Shown: piece after piece, positions 21,568-30,109 of the stretch
How positions within the stretch are numbered: the first letter of the stretch is position 1
Layout: the number at the start of each line of letters is the position of its first letter
Assembly (NCBI GenBank): GCA_000991415.1
Contig: LBRM01000015.1
Location: forward strand, 1 to 46,402
Direction of reading: 5' to 3'
DNA: 46,402 nucleotides
DNA from: Candidatus Nomurabacteria bacterium GW2011_GWA1_36_15
GTDB taxonomy: Bacteria; Patescibacteriota; Minisyncoccia; Phycocordibacterales; UBA9973
Made by a program: the position numbers and the translations under genes
The notes under the pieces: generated by a model
What the model saw: only the letters and a program-made list of their open reading frames with translations
Database searches by the model: none
Told to the model about the DNA's origin: nothing

Positions 21568-22143
21568 ATGCATTTAGAACAAAAAATTGAAGCAATACTT
21601 TTTTTTAAGGGAGAGCCGATGTCTAGAAAAAAATTGGCGGAATTTTTGGGCGTAGGGCAGGTGGAAATAAACGAAGCCCTAGAAAAATTAAAAGAAAATT
21701 TGAAAAATAGGGGAATAGTATTGCAAGAAAAAGAAGATGAAATTGCGTTGGGCACGGCCTCGGAACTTTCCAAGCTTATAGAAAAATTGCAAAAAGAAGA
21801 ATTGAATAAAGAACTTTCCAAAGCAAGCTTGGAAACACTATCTATTATTCTTTATAAAAATGGAGTAAATCGGTCTTTAATTGATTATATACGGGGGGTA
21901 AATTCCAGTTTTACCTTACGGGCGCTTTCTATCAGAGGATTAATAGAGAAAAATTTGGACCCTGAAGACAATAGACGCTATATTTATAAACCTACTTTTG
22001 AATTGCTTTCCTTTTTGGGCGTAAAGTCGGTGCAAGAATTGCCGGAATATGATGCAGTGAATAAATCAATAGAATTTTCTGCTCAAAATTTAGCAGACCT
22101 GTCTGCGCAGGCAGGAGAGTTAAAAAACGAAACCAATGCCTGA
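21568..22143 (+). CDS. scpB: Segregation and condensation protein B
   Basis: 191 aa. Two winged-helix domains: the first from EQKIEAILFFKGEPMSRKKLAEFL, the second from LSKASLETLSIILYKNGVNRSLIDYIRGVNS, the usual ScpB signature. It dimerises on ScpA. In most genomes scpA and scpB overlap; here a 114-nt gap with a palindromic element lies between them. The C-terminus carries an 18-bp palindromic repeat that adds DLSAQAGEL. Its stop overlaps the next gene by 8 nt. Confidence 0.92.
   Translation: MHLEQKIEAILFFKGEPMSRKKLAEFLGVGQVEINEALEKLKENLKNRGIVLQEKEDEIALGTASELSKLIEKLQKEELNKELSKASLETLSIILYKNGVNRSLIDYIRGVNSSFTLRALSIRGLIEKNLDPEDNRRYIYKPTFELLSFLGVKSVQELPEYDAVNKSIEFSAQNLADLSAQAGELKNETNA
22098..22115 (+). 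repeat. 18-bp coding palindrome, copy 3 (scpB)
   Basis: CCTGTCTGCGCAGGCAGG, identical to 15067-15084, near the scpB C-terminus. Confidence 0.85.
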
Positions 22144-23023
22144 AAAAAATAATTTCTTATTTTTTATTTTAATTATTTTTGCCTTAGAGGCAATTTTATT
22201 TTCTATTGGAAACGAGAAATTGGATACCGCCTTTTTAAACAAAGAAAATAAATTTGTAAAAATACAAAAGGCGCTGGCAGATATTCCCATGCAAGCCGAA
22301 GCGTTTTCTGTTCATGATGAAACTTTAAATAGAAAAATTTATGGGAAAAACGATGATACAGTAATGCCTCTCGCTTCTTTAGCTAAGATTATGACTATTA
22401 TCACTGTTTTAAATAATCGTAATACGAACGATACTATATTAGTTTCTGCAAGAGCAATCAAGGAAGAAGGGGATTATGGTTTGTTTGTGAATGAAAAATT
22501 TAAAATCGGAGATCTTGCGAAATTTACTTTGATAGGTTCTGCTAATGATGGTGCTTATGCTCTTTCTGAAAATAGAAATAATCTTTTGGAAAAGATGAAC
22601 AGTAAAGCGCGAAAAATCGGTATGCAGAACACTTTATTTTTAAATTTCACGGGATTAGATATTAATGAAAATTTTTCCGGGGCTTACGCATCTGCCCAAG
22701 ATGTTAATGTTATGACTATATACGCCCTGAAAGCGTATCCAGAAATTTTTAAGGCTAGTGTTCTGTCTGAAATAAATGTAAAATCCGAATCTGGTTTTGA
22801 CCATAATATAAAAAATACCAATGATGTTTTAAAGAAAATTCCTAATCTATTATTTTCCAAAACAGGATTTACTCCGCTAGCCGGAGGTAATTTAACCATA
22901 ATATACCAGAACGAATATAAACATAATATTGCTATTACCGTTCTTGGTTCGACGCCAGAAGGCAGATTTTCTGATATGGAGAAAATTATAGATACATTGT
23001 ATAATTTGGGATATGGAAGCTAA
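22136..23023 (+). CDS. D-alanyl-D-alanine carboxypeptidase (S11 family)
   Basis: 295 aa. An N-terminal hydrophobic segment (FLFFILIIFALEAILF) exports or anchors it. The three active-site motifs of serine penicillin-binding enzymes are in order: SLAK (near residue 80), SAN in GSANDGAYAL, and KTG in FSKTGFTPLAGG. It trims the terminal D-Ala of peptidoglycan stem peptides outside the membrane. It lacks the long C-terminal domain of E. coli PBP5. Located in a cell-wall run with mraY, ftsW and murG, overlapping scpB by 8 nt. Confidence 0.9.
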   Translation: MPEKNNFLFFILIIFALEAILFSIGNEKLDTAFLNKENKFVKIQKALADIPMQAEAFSVHDETLNRKIYGKNDDTVMPLASLAKIMTIITVLNNRNTNDTILVSARAIKEEGDYGLFVNEKFKIGDLAKFTLIGSANDGAYALSENRNNLLEKMNSKARKIGMQNTLFLNFTGLDINENFSGAYASAQDVNVMTIYALKAYPEIFKASVLSEINVKSESGFDHNIKNTNDVLKKIPNLLFSKTGFTPLAGGNLTIIYQNEYKHNIAITVLGSTPEGRFSDMEKIIDTLYNLGYGS

Positions 23024-23034
23024 AAAGGTATAAT
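23006..23034 (+). promoter_or_regulatory. mraY promoter
   Basis: TTGGGA (23006-23011), 17 nt, TATAAT (23029-23034), 6 nt to ATG 23041. Leaderless; the -35 lies in the end of the preceding gene. Confidence 0.6.
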
Positions 23035-23040
23035 CTCTTT

Positions 23041-24093
23041 ATGCTTTTAAATTTAGTTAAAATTTTTTTACCAATGATGCTGGCCTTCTTGATGGGGCTT
23101 TTTATTACTCCATTCGCCACTCATTTTTTCTATAAATACAAAATGTGGAAAAAATATTCCCGGAATGGTGTCACTTTGACAGAATTTCAAAAAATTCATA
23201 ATGAAAATGAGGAACTTAAAACCCCTCGAATGGGTGGAATAATAATTTGGATTTCAATACTTTTTTCAACTTTGATTTTTTATTTAATATCGATTTTATT
23301 TCCTTCCGCAGTTACTGAGAAGATAAATTTTTTGAGTAAAAATCAAACTCTCATACCTCTTTTGGTTTTACTTTTTGGTTCCTTTTTAGGGCTTTGGGAT
23401 GATTTGATACAAATTTATGGCAAGGGGAAGATTGCCCATGATGATGTATCTTGGCGTAAATGGAAAGTATTTTTAGTGCTTTCTATTTCTTTTTTGATCG
23501 GACTTTGGTTTTATTATAAATTGGGAATGATATCTATTCATGTTCCATTTGGTGGAGATATGTATTTAGGTATTTTGATTATTCCATTTTTTATTTTAGT
23601 TGCCTTGGCAACTTTTTCAGGCGGAGTGATTGATGGCTTGGATGGACTCTCCGGCGGAGTGTTGGCTTCAATTTTCGCCGCATACTCGGTCATAGCATTT
23701 ACCAATAATCAAATAGATATAGCTGCATTTTCAGCAGTTGCTACGGGGGCTATATTGGCCTTTCTTTGGTTTAATATTCCACCAGCCAGATTTTATATGG
23801 GAGAAACAGGCATCATAGGACTCACTATTACTCTGGCTACTCTGGCATTTTTAACTGATTCAGTTTTAATCCTTCCTGTTGTAGCCATGCCTCTTGTAGT
23901 AAGTTCCGGTTCTGTTATTTTGCAAGTTATTTCAAAAAAATTGAGAAATGGAAAAAAAATATTTCGACTGGCACCTATTCATCACCATTTTGAGGCCTTG
24001 GGTTGGCCGTCTTACAAAGTCACTATGCGTTTTTGGGTTTTATCTGTTGCTTTTTCTATTATTGGCATAATTTTAGCAGTTATCAGTAGGTAA
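23041..24093 (+). CDS. mraY: Phospho-N-acetylmuramoyl-pentapeptide transferase
   Basis: 350 aa, about ten transmembrane helices. The catalytic loops are present: WDDLIQIYGKGK with the Asp pair, GVIDGLDGLSGG, and the C-terminal RLAPIHHHFEALGW His cluster. It makes lipid I from UDP-MurNAc-pentapeptide and undecaprenyl phosphate on the inner membrane face. The region near residue 30-60 carries a charged insertion (MWKKYSRNGVTLTEFQKIHNE), seen in CPR forms from memory. One nt before the ftsW start. Confidence 0.96.
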   Translation: MLLNLVKIFLPMMLAFLMGLFITPFATHFFYKYKMWKKYSRNGVTLTEFQKIHNENEELKTPRMGGIIIWISILFSTLIFYLISILFPSAVTEKINFLSKNQTLIPLLVLLFGSFLGLWDDLIQIYGKGKIAHDDVSWRKWKVFLVLSISFLIGLWFYYKLGMISIHVPFGGDMYLGILIIPFFILVALATFSGGVIDGLDGLSGGVLASIFAAYSVIAFTNNQIDIAAFSAVATGAILAFLWFNIPPARFYMGETGIIGLTITLATLAFLTDSVLILPVVAMPLVVSSGSVILQVISKKLRNGKKIFRLAPIHHHFEALGWPSYKVTMRFWVLSVAFSIIGIILAVISR

Positions 24094-24094
24094 A

Positions 24095-24937
24095 ATGAAA
24101 GAAAAAAAAATTGATAGATTTTTTTTAATAATAGTTTCTCTTTTGATATCCATCGGAGCGGCTATGTTTTTTTCTGCATCTTTGGGAGTTTTAGCCAAAA
24201 GCGGGGAGACTTTTTATTCAGTACTTTTTAGCCAATTAATTCTCGGCTTTGGCTTTGGCTTTCTTGGTATGTATTTTGCTTTAAAAGTAAATTATAAATT
24301 CTGGCGCAAATATTCTTTTTATATTTTTTTAGGATCAATCATTCTTACGGCTGCGGTTTTTATTCCTTCCTTGGGATGGAGTCATCTGGGAGCAGAGAGG
24401 TGGATTCAACTTGGACCATTAAGATTCCAGCCAGTGGAAATTTTAAAATTTGGATTTATAATTTATCTAGCTGCTTGGCTTTCTTGGGCCAAAAACAGAG
24501 TCCAAGATTTTAAATTTGGCATTCTTCCTCTTTTTATATTGCTTACCATAATTGCTGTCATTTTGTTTAATCAGCCAGACACCAAAAGCTTTATTTTGAT
24601 TGCCGTAACAGGATTTTGTATGCTTTTTATTTCTGGTGTGTCCACCAAATGGATTGCTTTACTAGGGGTGGGATCTTTAGTAGCTCTTGGATCTCTCGTT
24701 TTTTTTACTCCTTATCTTCAAGAGCGGGTAAAAACTTTTATTGATCCATCCCAAGACCCTCGGGGATCTTCTTATCAAATACAGCAATCCCTGATAGCTA
24801 TTGGTTCAGGTGGAATCTTTGGCAGGGGATATGGTCAGAGTATTCAAAAATTTAGTTATCTGCCAGAACCGCAAGGGGATTCTATTTTTGCCGTTTTGGG
24901 CGAAGAATTAGGTTTCGTGGGAAGTGTTTTCCATTGA
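24095..24937 (+). CDS. ftsW: FtsW/SEDS glycosyltransferase, truncated by deletion and frameshift
   Basis: 280 aa. The first eight or so helices of a SEDS lipid II polymerase are intact: GWSHLGAERWIQLGPLRFQPVEILKF, FNQPDTKS and YGQSIQKFSYLPEPQGDSIFAVLGEELGFVG, which hold the large extracellular loop. The frame then ends at TGA 24935 after GSVFH. The expected final segment is found immediately afterwards in another frame (24931-25047), but about 50-60 residues of the penultimate helices are missing between them. So this is more than a frameshift: a short stretch is lost. FtsW without these helices is unlikely to work. It could be real decay, or an assembly or strain-mixture artefact. Confidence 0.85.
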   Translation: MKEKKIDRFFLIIVSLLISIGAAMFFSASLGVLAKSGETFYSVLFSQLILGFGFGFLGMYFALKVNYKFWRKYSFYIFLGSIILTAAVFIPSLGWSHLGAERWIQLGPLRFQPVEILKFGFIIYLAAWLSWAKNRVQDFKFGILPLFILLTIIAVILFNQPDTKSFILIAVTGFCMLFISGVSTKWIALLGVGSLVALGSLVFFTPYLQERVKTFIDPSQDPRGSSYQIQQSLIAIGSGGIFGRGYGQSIQKFSYLPEPQGDSIFAVLGEELGFVGSVFH

Positions 24938-25047
24938 CAGGGGTGCCATTAGTTTTTATGAGTCATGGAGGTACTTCGCTTATGGTGTATCTTATGGCCG
25001 TGGGTATAGTGTTTCAAATATCAAAATTTCAACATAAAAATAATTAA
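24931..25047 (+). pseudogene. Detached 3' end of ftsW
   Basis: 38 codons: PLTGVPLVFMSHGGTS and on to QHKNN, then TAA. This is the conserved SEDS C-terminus (normally PLTGLPLPFISYGGSS). It starts in a different frame, within the last codons of the truncated ftsW frame, and has no start codon of its own. Confidence 0.85.
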
Positions 25048-25055
25048 TCAAAATC

Positions 25056-26186
25056 ATGAAAATAGTATTCACAGGAGGAGGAACAGGAGGGCACTTTTAT
25101 CCGATTATTGCTGTTGCTCAAAGAGTCAACCAAATAATAAGTAAAGAGAATATAATAGGAGCCAATCTTTATTATCTTTCTGATAGTCCTTATGACAAGG
25201 AAGTACTTTTAGAAACCGGACTTTTGTATGAAGGAGTAAAGGCTGGGAAAATGCGTACTTATTTTTCTTTAAAAAATTTCTCTGATATTTTTAAAATGTT
25301 TTTTGGTACCATAAATGCAATATATAAGATGTTTTCAATTTATCCAGACGTGGTGTTCGGTAAAGGAGGTTATGCTTCATTTCCGGCTATTTTTGCAGCC
25401 AGGATTCTATGTATTCCCGTTTTAATCCACGAATCGGATTCTGTGCCCGGCAGAGTAAACAAATGGGCTGGGCATTTTGCTAAAAGGGTGGCCATTTCTT
25501 TTGAAGAAACAGCTGACTATTTTCCCCCAAAATCAGTGGCATGGACAGGACATCCGATAAGAACTGAAATAGAACATCCTGCCTCTCCCAAAGAAGCGTT
25601 TGAATATTTTAAACTAGAATCAAGCTTGCCAGTTGTTTTAATTTTAGGTGGTTCTCAAGGCGCAGAGCTTATAAACAACACAGTACTTGACGCCTTGCCG
25701 AGACTTATTAAAAATTTTCAAATTATACATCAAACAGGAGTAAATAATTTTAAAAGTGTTGCTGGACAAGCGCAAGTAATCCTCGCCTCTAATCAGGAAA
25801 AAGTAAGATATTTACCTTTTGCTTTTTTAAATCCTCTGGCTATGAAAATGGCGGCCGGAGTAGCGACAGTTATTATTTCTAGAGCAGGATCAACTATTTT
25901 TGAAATAGCATCCTGGGGGATTCCGTCAATTATTGTTCCGATTACTACTACTAATGGCGATCATCAAAGAAAAAATGCTTTCAACTATGCTCATGTCGGA
26001 GCTTGCACTGTCATTGAAGAGATGAATATGACGGCTAATATTTTAAGTTCGGAGATTGAAAGAATAATAAACGATAAAGCAATTTGGAATAATATGGCAA
26101 ATAGTGCCAAAGCTTATAATAAGCCTGATGCTGCCTACAAGATTGCCCGTGAGCTGGTGGATATAGCTTTGAACCATGAGAAATAA
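25056..26186 (+). CDS. murG: UDP-GlcNAc:lipid I transferase MurG
   Basis: 376 aa. The N-terminal GGGTGGHFYPIIAVAQ is the first G loop, then FGKGGYASFPAIFAA and HESDSVPGRVNKW. In the C-terminal Rossmann domain ILGGSQGAELIN is the third G loop and SRAGSTIFEIASWGIPSIIVP binds the UDP-GlcNAc. It converts lipid I to lipid II at the inner membrane face. Follows the ftsW remnant by 8 nt, in the order mraY-ftsW-murG of the division and cell wall cluster. murC and ddl are absent here. Confidence 0.96.
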   Translation: MKIVFTGGGTGGHFYPIIAVAQRVNQIISKENIIGANLYYLSDSPYDKEVLLETGLLYEGVKAGKMRTYFSLKNFSDIFKMFFGTINAIYKMFSIYPDVVFGKGGYASFPAIFAARILCIPVLIHESDSVPGRVNKWAGHFAKRVAISFEETADYFPPKSVAWTGHPIRTEIEHPASPKEAFEYFKLESSLPVVLILGGSQGAELINNTVLDALPRLIKNFQIIHQTGVNNFKSVAGQAQVILASNQEKVRYLPFAFLNPLAMKMAAGVATVIISRAGSTIFEIASWGIPSIIVPITTTNGDHQRKNAFNYAHVGACTVIEEMNMTANILSSEIERIINDKAIWNNMANSAKAYNKPDAAYKIARELVDIALNHEK

Positions 26187-26196
26187 GTGTTAAAAT
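26169..26196 (+). promoter_or_regulatory. gltX promoter
   Basis: TTGAAC (26169-26174), 16 nt, TAAAAT (26191-26196), 6 nt to ATG 26203. The -35 lies in the end of murG. Confidence 0.5.
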
Positions 26197-26202
26197 AGAT
26201 GG

Positions 26203-27510
26203 ATGAAAGAAAAAGTTATCACAAGATTTGCCCCCAGTCCGACGGGCTATTTGCATTTGGGGGCATATAGGACAGCTATTTTCTCTTATCTTTATGCTAA
26301 AAAACATAATGGTGCTTTCGTGCTTCGGATAGAAAATACTGATAGAGTAAGATCCACAAAAGAATATGAAGAAAATATAATTGAAAGTCTAAAATGGCTT
26401 GGACTTTCTTATGATAGATTTTATCGACAATCTGAACACGTGGAGACTCATAAAAAATATCTTGAAAAAATGATAAAAGAGGGGAATGCTTATCTCTCTC
26501 AAGAAGAAGCAAAAGATGGAAGTAAAAAAATGAAGGAAATTATCCGATTTAAAAATCCCAATATTGATATCAGCTTTGAAGATGAAATAAAAGGCAAAGT
26601 TGTAATGAATACTAAAGATTTGGGAAATTTCGTAATTGCAAAAAATTTAAATGAACCGTTATTTCATTTGGCAGTAGTAGTGGACGATTTTGAAGCAGGC
26701 ATTACTCATGTAATAAGAGGAGAAGACCATACTTCCAATACTCCGCGACAAATATTGATTCAGCGAGCTATAGGTGCCCCGACTCCTGTATACGCGCATT
26801 TGCCGTTAGTCTTAGGCCCAGATAAATTAAAGCTTTCTAAACGTCGAGGAGCACAACCCATCAATTATTATAAAGAAATGGGATTTCTTCCTGATGCAAT
26901 TTTAAATGGGGTGGCATTTATCGGCTGGAATCCAGGCACTGATCAGGAAATTTTTACTCACGATGAATTAGTGAAAGCTTTTGATTTTTCCAAAGTGCAA
27001 AAAAGTCCGGCTATTTTTAATGAAGAAAAATTAGAATGGTTTAATAAGGAACATATTAAAAAACTTTCGGTAGAAGAATTAAAAAATAAAATTTTTGAAT
27101 ATTTGCCAAACAATTTGAAAATAGAAAGAATTATTCCAATTATCGCCGAAAGAATTTCCAAATGGAATGATGTAAAAGATATGGTGACAAGAGGGGAGTT
27201 AGATTTCTTTTACAAAGAACCCAAATATGAAAAGGAAAAGTTAATTTATAAAAATTCTTCTTTAGAAAAAACCGCCAGTAATTTAAAAGAAAGTGTGATG
27301 GCCTTAGAAAAATTAAGTGAAAAAGATTTTACAAAAGAGAATGTAAAAAATATTTTGATGAAAATAACAGATAGATTAGAAAGCAGGGGAGAGTTATTGC
27401 ATCCTGTTCGATATGCCCTTTCTGGGCTTGATAAATCTCCCGACCCATTTGTTATAGCCGAGGTTTTAGGAAAAAATGAAACTTTATCACGACTACAAAA
27501 AGCAATCTAA
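26203..27510 (+). CDS. gltX: Glutamyl-tRNA synthetase
   Basis: 435 aa class I synthetase. RFAPSPTGYLHLGAYRTAIF carries the HIGH motif as HLGA; KLSKRRGA is KMSKS. HLAVVVDDFEAGITHVIRGEDHTSNTPRQ is the GluRS signature. A zinc-ribbon between the halves of the catalytic domain is absent, as in many bacterial GluRS. The C-terminal anticodon region is intact. Whether it also charges tRNA-Gln cannot be seen; a tRNA-Gln gene is in the window but no glnS. Its 3' end overlaps the next gene by 35 nt. Confidence 0.96.
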   Translation: MKEKVITRFAPSPTGYLHLGAYRTAIFSYLYAKKHNGAFVLRIENTDRVRSTKEYEENIIESLKWLGLSYDRFYRQSEHVETHKKYLEKMIKEGNAYLSQEEAKDGSKKMKEIIRFKNPNIDISFEDEIKGKVVMNTKDLGNFVIAKNLNEPLFHLAVVVDDFEAGITHVIRGEDHTSNTPRQILIQRAIGAPTPVYAHLPLVLGPDKLKLSKRRGAQPINYYKEMGFLPDAILNGVAFIGWNPGTDQEIFTHDELVKAFDFSKVQKSPAIFNEEKLEWFNKEHIKKLSVEELKNKIFEYLPNNLKIERIIPIIAERISKWNDVKDMVTRGELDFFYKEPKYEKEKLIYKNSSLEKTASNLKESVMALEKLSEKDFTKENVKNILMKITDRLESRGELLHPVRYALSGLDKSPDPFVIAEVLGKNETLSRLQKAI

Positions 27511-28750
27511 AGCATTTTCTTTATTTTTATTGGGAATTTTGTTAGTGATTCCTTTTGTTTTTTCTTCTGCCCAGACAGCCCAAGAACTAAATGAAAAAAT
27601 AAATCAAAAAAATGCGGATATAAATAAGCTGGAGAAAGAAATAAAATTATATCAAGCAGAAATTGATGACTTAGGAAAACAAAAAAATTCTTTGGACGTT
27701 TCTTTAAAACAACTGGATTTAACCCAAAAAAAATTAGTGGCTGATATTGCTGTTACTCAAAATAAGATAGATAAAACAAATTTCAAGATAAAAGAATTAA
27801 GTTTAGAGATAAATAATAAAGGAGATATTATTTCAAATGATATAGAAGCTATATCTTTAGCTATTAGAAAAATGAATGAGCTCGAACAGAATGATGTGTT
27901 AGCGACCATCTTATCGGAGAATGATTTTACCATAATTTGGAATGATATAGATAATATGGCTACGGTCAGTGACAAGATCAGAGAAACAATAATTAATCTA
28001 AAACAGATAAAAAATGACTTAGAAGATACCAGAAAAGAAACAACAGATGCCAAGAATGAATTATTAGCTTTAAAATCTAAACTAGCCGACCAGAAAAAAA
28101 TAGTAGATCAGAATACGGCAGAAAAAAAGAAATTATTGACTCAAACAAAAAATAGCGAAGCCAATTATCAAAAATTATTAAAAGATAGGCTGGCTAAGAA
28201 AGATGCATTTGAAAAAGAACTTGAAGCGTATGAATCGCAATTAAAATATATTTTGGATCCTTCCTCTCTTCCGGGAAAAGGAGTATTGTCTTGGCCCTTG
28301 GATTATATTTATATAACCTCTCCTTTTGGTCCCAGGGCTGGCGGAATTCATCGGGGAGTGGATTTCAGAGCACCTGTCGGCACACTCGTTAAAGCTATGT
28401 CAGATGGTGTAATAGCGGGAATAGGCGATACAGACACGCAATGTTCAGGGGTTTCTTACGGACGTTTTATTTTAATAAAATATAATAATGGCTTGGCTAG
28501 CACTTATGGTCATTTATCTCTTATAAAAGTTAAAAAAGGACAGAAAGTGTCAAGAAATCAAGTCATTGGTTATACGGGAAATACCGGCTATTCTACCGGC
28601 CCTCATCTTCATATTTCAATTTATCCTGAAGATGCTGTTGACGTAAAAAGTCTCCCAAGCAAATCTTGTCCCGGGAAAGTTCTTACTCAACCAATAGCGG
28701 CCACCAACGCTTACCTGGATCCGATGTATTATTTGCCTCCTTACAAATAA
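27476..28750 (+). CDS. Exported M23 metallopeptidase with coiled coil (EnvC/NlpD-like)
   Basis: 424 aa. A signal peptide (FSLFLLGILLVIPFVFSSAQ) is followed by a long coiled coil of about 220 residues (to ~245). The C-terminal M23 domain shows HRGVDFRAP (His and Asp zinc ligands) and GPHLHISIYP (HxH), so it should be an active glycyl-glycine-type endopeptidase rather than a degenerate activator. A Cys pair (DTQCSG and SKSCPG) may form an extracytoplasmic disulfide. Such proteins split peptidoglycan at division. The start lies inside gltX, 35 nt before its stop. Confidence 0.9.
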   Translation: MKLYHDYKKQSKAFSLFLLGILLVIPFVFSSAQTAQELNEKINQKNADINKLEKEIKLYQAEIDDLGKQKNSLDVSLKQLDLTQKKLVADIAVTQNKIDKTNFKIKELSLEINNKGDIISNDIEAISLAIRKMNELEQNDVLATILSENDFTIIWNDIDNMATVSDKIRETIINLKQIKNDLEDTRKETTDAKNELLALKSKLADQKKIVDQNTAEKKKLLTQTKNSEANYQKLLKDRLAKKDAFEKELEAYESQLKYILDPSSLPGKGVLSWPLDYIYITSPFGPRAGGIHRGVDFRAPVGTLVKAMSDGVIAGIGDTDTQCSGVSYGRFILIKYNNGLASTYGHLSLIKVKKGQKVSRNQVIGYTGNTGYSTGPHLHISIYPEDAVDVKSLPSKSCPGKVLTQPIAATNAYLDPMYYLPPYK

Positions 28751-28771
28751 AATTTAAATGAACAGTTTTTA

Positions 28772-28800
28772 TTGCCAAGTAACAATAAAAATAGTAAAAT
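28772..28800 (+). promoter_or_regulatory. Promoter of small membrane protein genes
   Basis: TTGCCA (28772-28777), 17 nt, TAAAAT (28795-28800), 8 nt to ATG 28809. The promoter position argues against the upstream ATG at 28758. Confidence 0.55.
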
Positions 28801-28808
28801 ATAGTCAA

Positions 28809-28949
28809 ATGAGAAGTAAACAGAGCGGATTTTTAAAATTGATAATCTTTATAATTGTTGTTTTATTTTTAATAAAATATTTTAATGTTTCTGTATCTGA
28901 TATTCTTGATTGGTTTAAGGCATTATTTAATATAGCGTTTTTTAACTAA
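28809..28949 (+). CDS. Small single-pass membrane protein
   Basis: 46 aa: a short basic N-terminus, one strongly hydrophobic helix (LIIFIIVVLFLIKYF) and a short amphipathic tail (VSDILDWFKALFNIAFFN). No family recognised. The LF.(L/V).YF.(V/I)S(V/I) stretch after the helix recurs in the next gene, so the two may be diverged paralogues. Eight nt separate the pair. Confidence 0.6.
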   Translation: MRSKQSGFLKLIIFIIVVLFLIKYFNVSVSDILDWFKALFNIAFFN

Positions 28950-28956
28950 AATTACA

Positions 28957-29280
28957 ATGATAAAGATTGGTGAAAAAAAAAGAGGAATAAGCATTATTGG
29001 AGTTTTATTTTTGGGGTTTGTTCTTCTTTTAGTGCTCAGTTATTTTAAAATAAGCATCAGGTCAGTAATAGAAAATCCTGAAGCGCAAGATAATATAAAC
29101 TACGTCGGGGGAGGGACTAGAAATTTGTGGAATGATTATCTTAAAAAACCCACCTCTTATCTTTGGAATAATGTTTTCGTAAATATTTTTTGGCAATCTT
29201 TTATTAATAATATGGAACGGATTAGAGATGGCCAGCCGACAGATTATGAAACTGCTGCTCCTACTGTTAATAGGGAATAG
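28957..29280 (+). CDS. Small membrane protein, related to the preceding gene
   Basis: 107 aa. A basic start, one transmembrane helix (SIIGVLFLGFVLLLVLSYF), then about 70 polar residues with several Trp and Asn (NLWNDYLKKPTSYLWNNVF), probably outside the membrane. No catalytic motif. The YFKISIRSVIENP stretch after the helix parallels YFNVSVSDILDW in the preceding protein. Function unknown; probably in one transcript with it. From memory, small proteins of this shape recur in Parcubacteria. Confidence 0.7.
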   Translation: MIKIGEKKRGISIIGVLFLGFVLLLVLSYFKISIRSVIENPEAQDNINYVGGGTRNLWNDYLKKPTSYLWNNVFVNIFWQSFINNMERIRDGQPTDYETAAPTVNRE

Positions 29281-29342
29281 CTTTTTTCTTTATATATTGA
29301 AATTAACACTATGTCGCACAATATATCTTTTCCGACATATAA

Positions 29343-29747
29343 TCATTTACACGAGCTGGAAAGCTCATAACCGGCGCTTTGAGCTTCTGTAGAGGTTGCA
29401 AAGTATATCCTATTTTCTTGTTTGATAGTTTTTCCGGCAGAACAACCTAGAGAATAATATTTAGTTCCCCTATTTGAAGCAAAAAAATTTCCCAAAATTG
29501 ATTTTTGAGAATTTTGTAAAATATTTGAATTTGAGGACAAATCAATTGAATTTTGGTTTATAGACTCCAAGGTATTAGCTTCTTGGTTTGAATATTCTAT
29601 TTTTATACCAGAATTAGCATTGTCTTTTGATAATCTGCCTAATTCAAATGAACCTAAACCGACTAAAATAATAATGATAATGACCAAAATATCTTTACCT
29701 TTATCACTTTCTATCCAGTGTTTTATGAGTGGCTTGATTTTTTCCAT
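29343..29747 (-). CDS. Membrane-anchored protein with Ada-like zinc-binding fold
   Basis: 134 aa. One N-terminal transmembrane helix (DILVIIIIILVGLGSFELG), a polar linker of about 40 residues, and a C-terminal domain (GNFFASNRGTKYYSLGCSAGKTIKQENRIYF, then EAQSAGYELSSSCK) with two Cys. The layout resembles the Ada metal-binding domain, in which Cys near such YYxxxC and GYxxxxxC positions hold metal. Only two Cys are present, so metal binding is uncertain. Probably faces outward. It converges with the preceding small membrane protein genes. Confidence 0.65.
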   Translation of the reverse strand: MEKIKPLIKHWIESDKGKDILVIIIIILVGLGSFELGRLSKDNANSGIKIEYSNQEANTLESINQNSIDLSSNSNILQNSQKSILGNFFASNRGTKYYSLGCSAGKTIKQENRIYFATSTEAQSAGYELSSSCK

Positions 29748-29802
29748 ATAATTGTTTATACTTGTAATTACCTCATTATAAGTAATTTTAAATATTTAGT
29801 CT

Positions 29803-30075
29803 ATGGCACATAGAAAAGCCGGTGGAACAGCCAAAAACTTAAGAGATTCAAACCCCAAATACCTTGGTACTAAACTTGCAGATGGCCAAAAGGCGCAATC
29901 AGGCTCTATTATCGTTCGTCAACGCGGTACGGTCATTGTGGCGGGTAATAATGTATCAATGGGCAGAGACCACACCCTTTTTGCTTTAAAGTCTGGTACG
30001 GTCAAATTTGGCTCTAGACGCAAGACTTCTTTTAACGGCAGAACAATAGCGAAAAAAGTGGTAAATGTAGTTTAA
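29803..30075 (+). CDS. rpmA: 50S ribosomal protein L27
   Basis: 90 aa. [24 protein letters not shown] and IIVRQRGT are the L27 signature. The N-terminus starts directly with the AHRKAGG tail that reaches the peptidyl-transferase centre, so no protease-cleaved leader exists as it does in Firmicutes. It lies far from rplU, its usual partner, and converges with rplI through a shared terminator. Confidence 0.96.
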   Translation: MAHRKAGGTAKNLRDSNPKYLGTKLADGQKAQSGSIIVRQRGTVIVAGNNVSMGRDHTLFALKSGTVKFGSRRKTSFNGRTIAKKVVNVV

Positions 30076-30085
30076 ATATCAACTG

Positions 30086-30109
30086 AAAATCCCCTGCCGA
30101 GGGGATTTT
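30086..30109. terminator. Bidirectional terminator of rpmA and rplI
   Basis: AAAATCCCCT (30086-30095) and AGGGGATTTT (30100-30109) with a GCCG loop, 10-bp perfect stem; A-run on the left and T-run on the right serve both convergent genes. Confidence 0.9.

Noticed and set aside
24095-25047. Programmed frameshift in ftsW
   Set aside because: A frameshift alone would restore a full-length protein, but about 50-60 residues are missing at the junction and no slippery site is seen.
29310-29339. TATGTCG/CGACATA hairpin between convergent genes
   Set aside because: 7-bp stem with a 16-nt loop and no T-run; too weak to call a terminator, though a role cannot be excluded.
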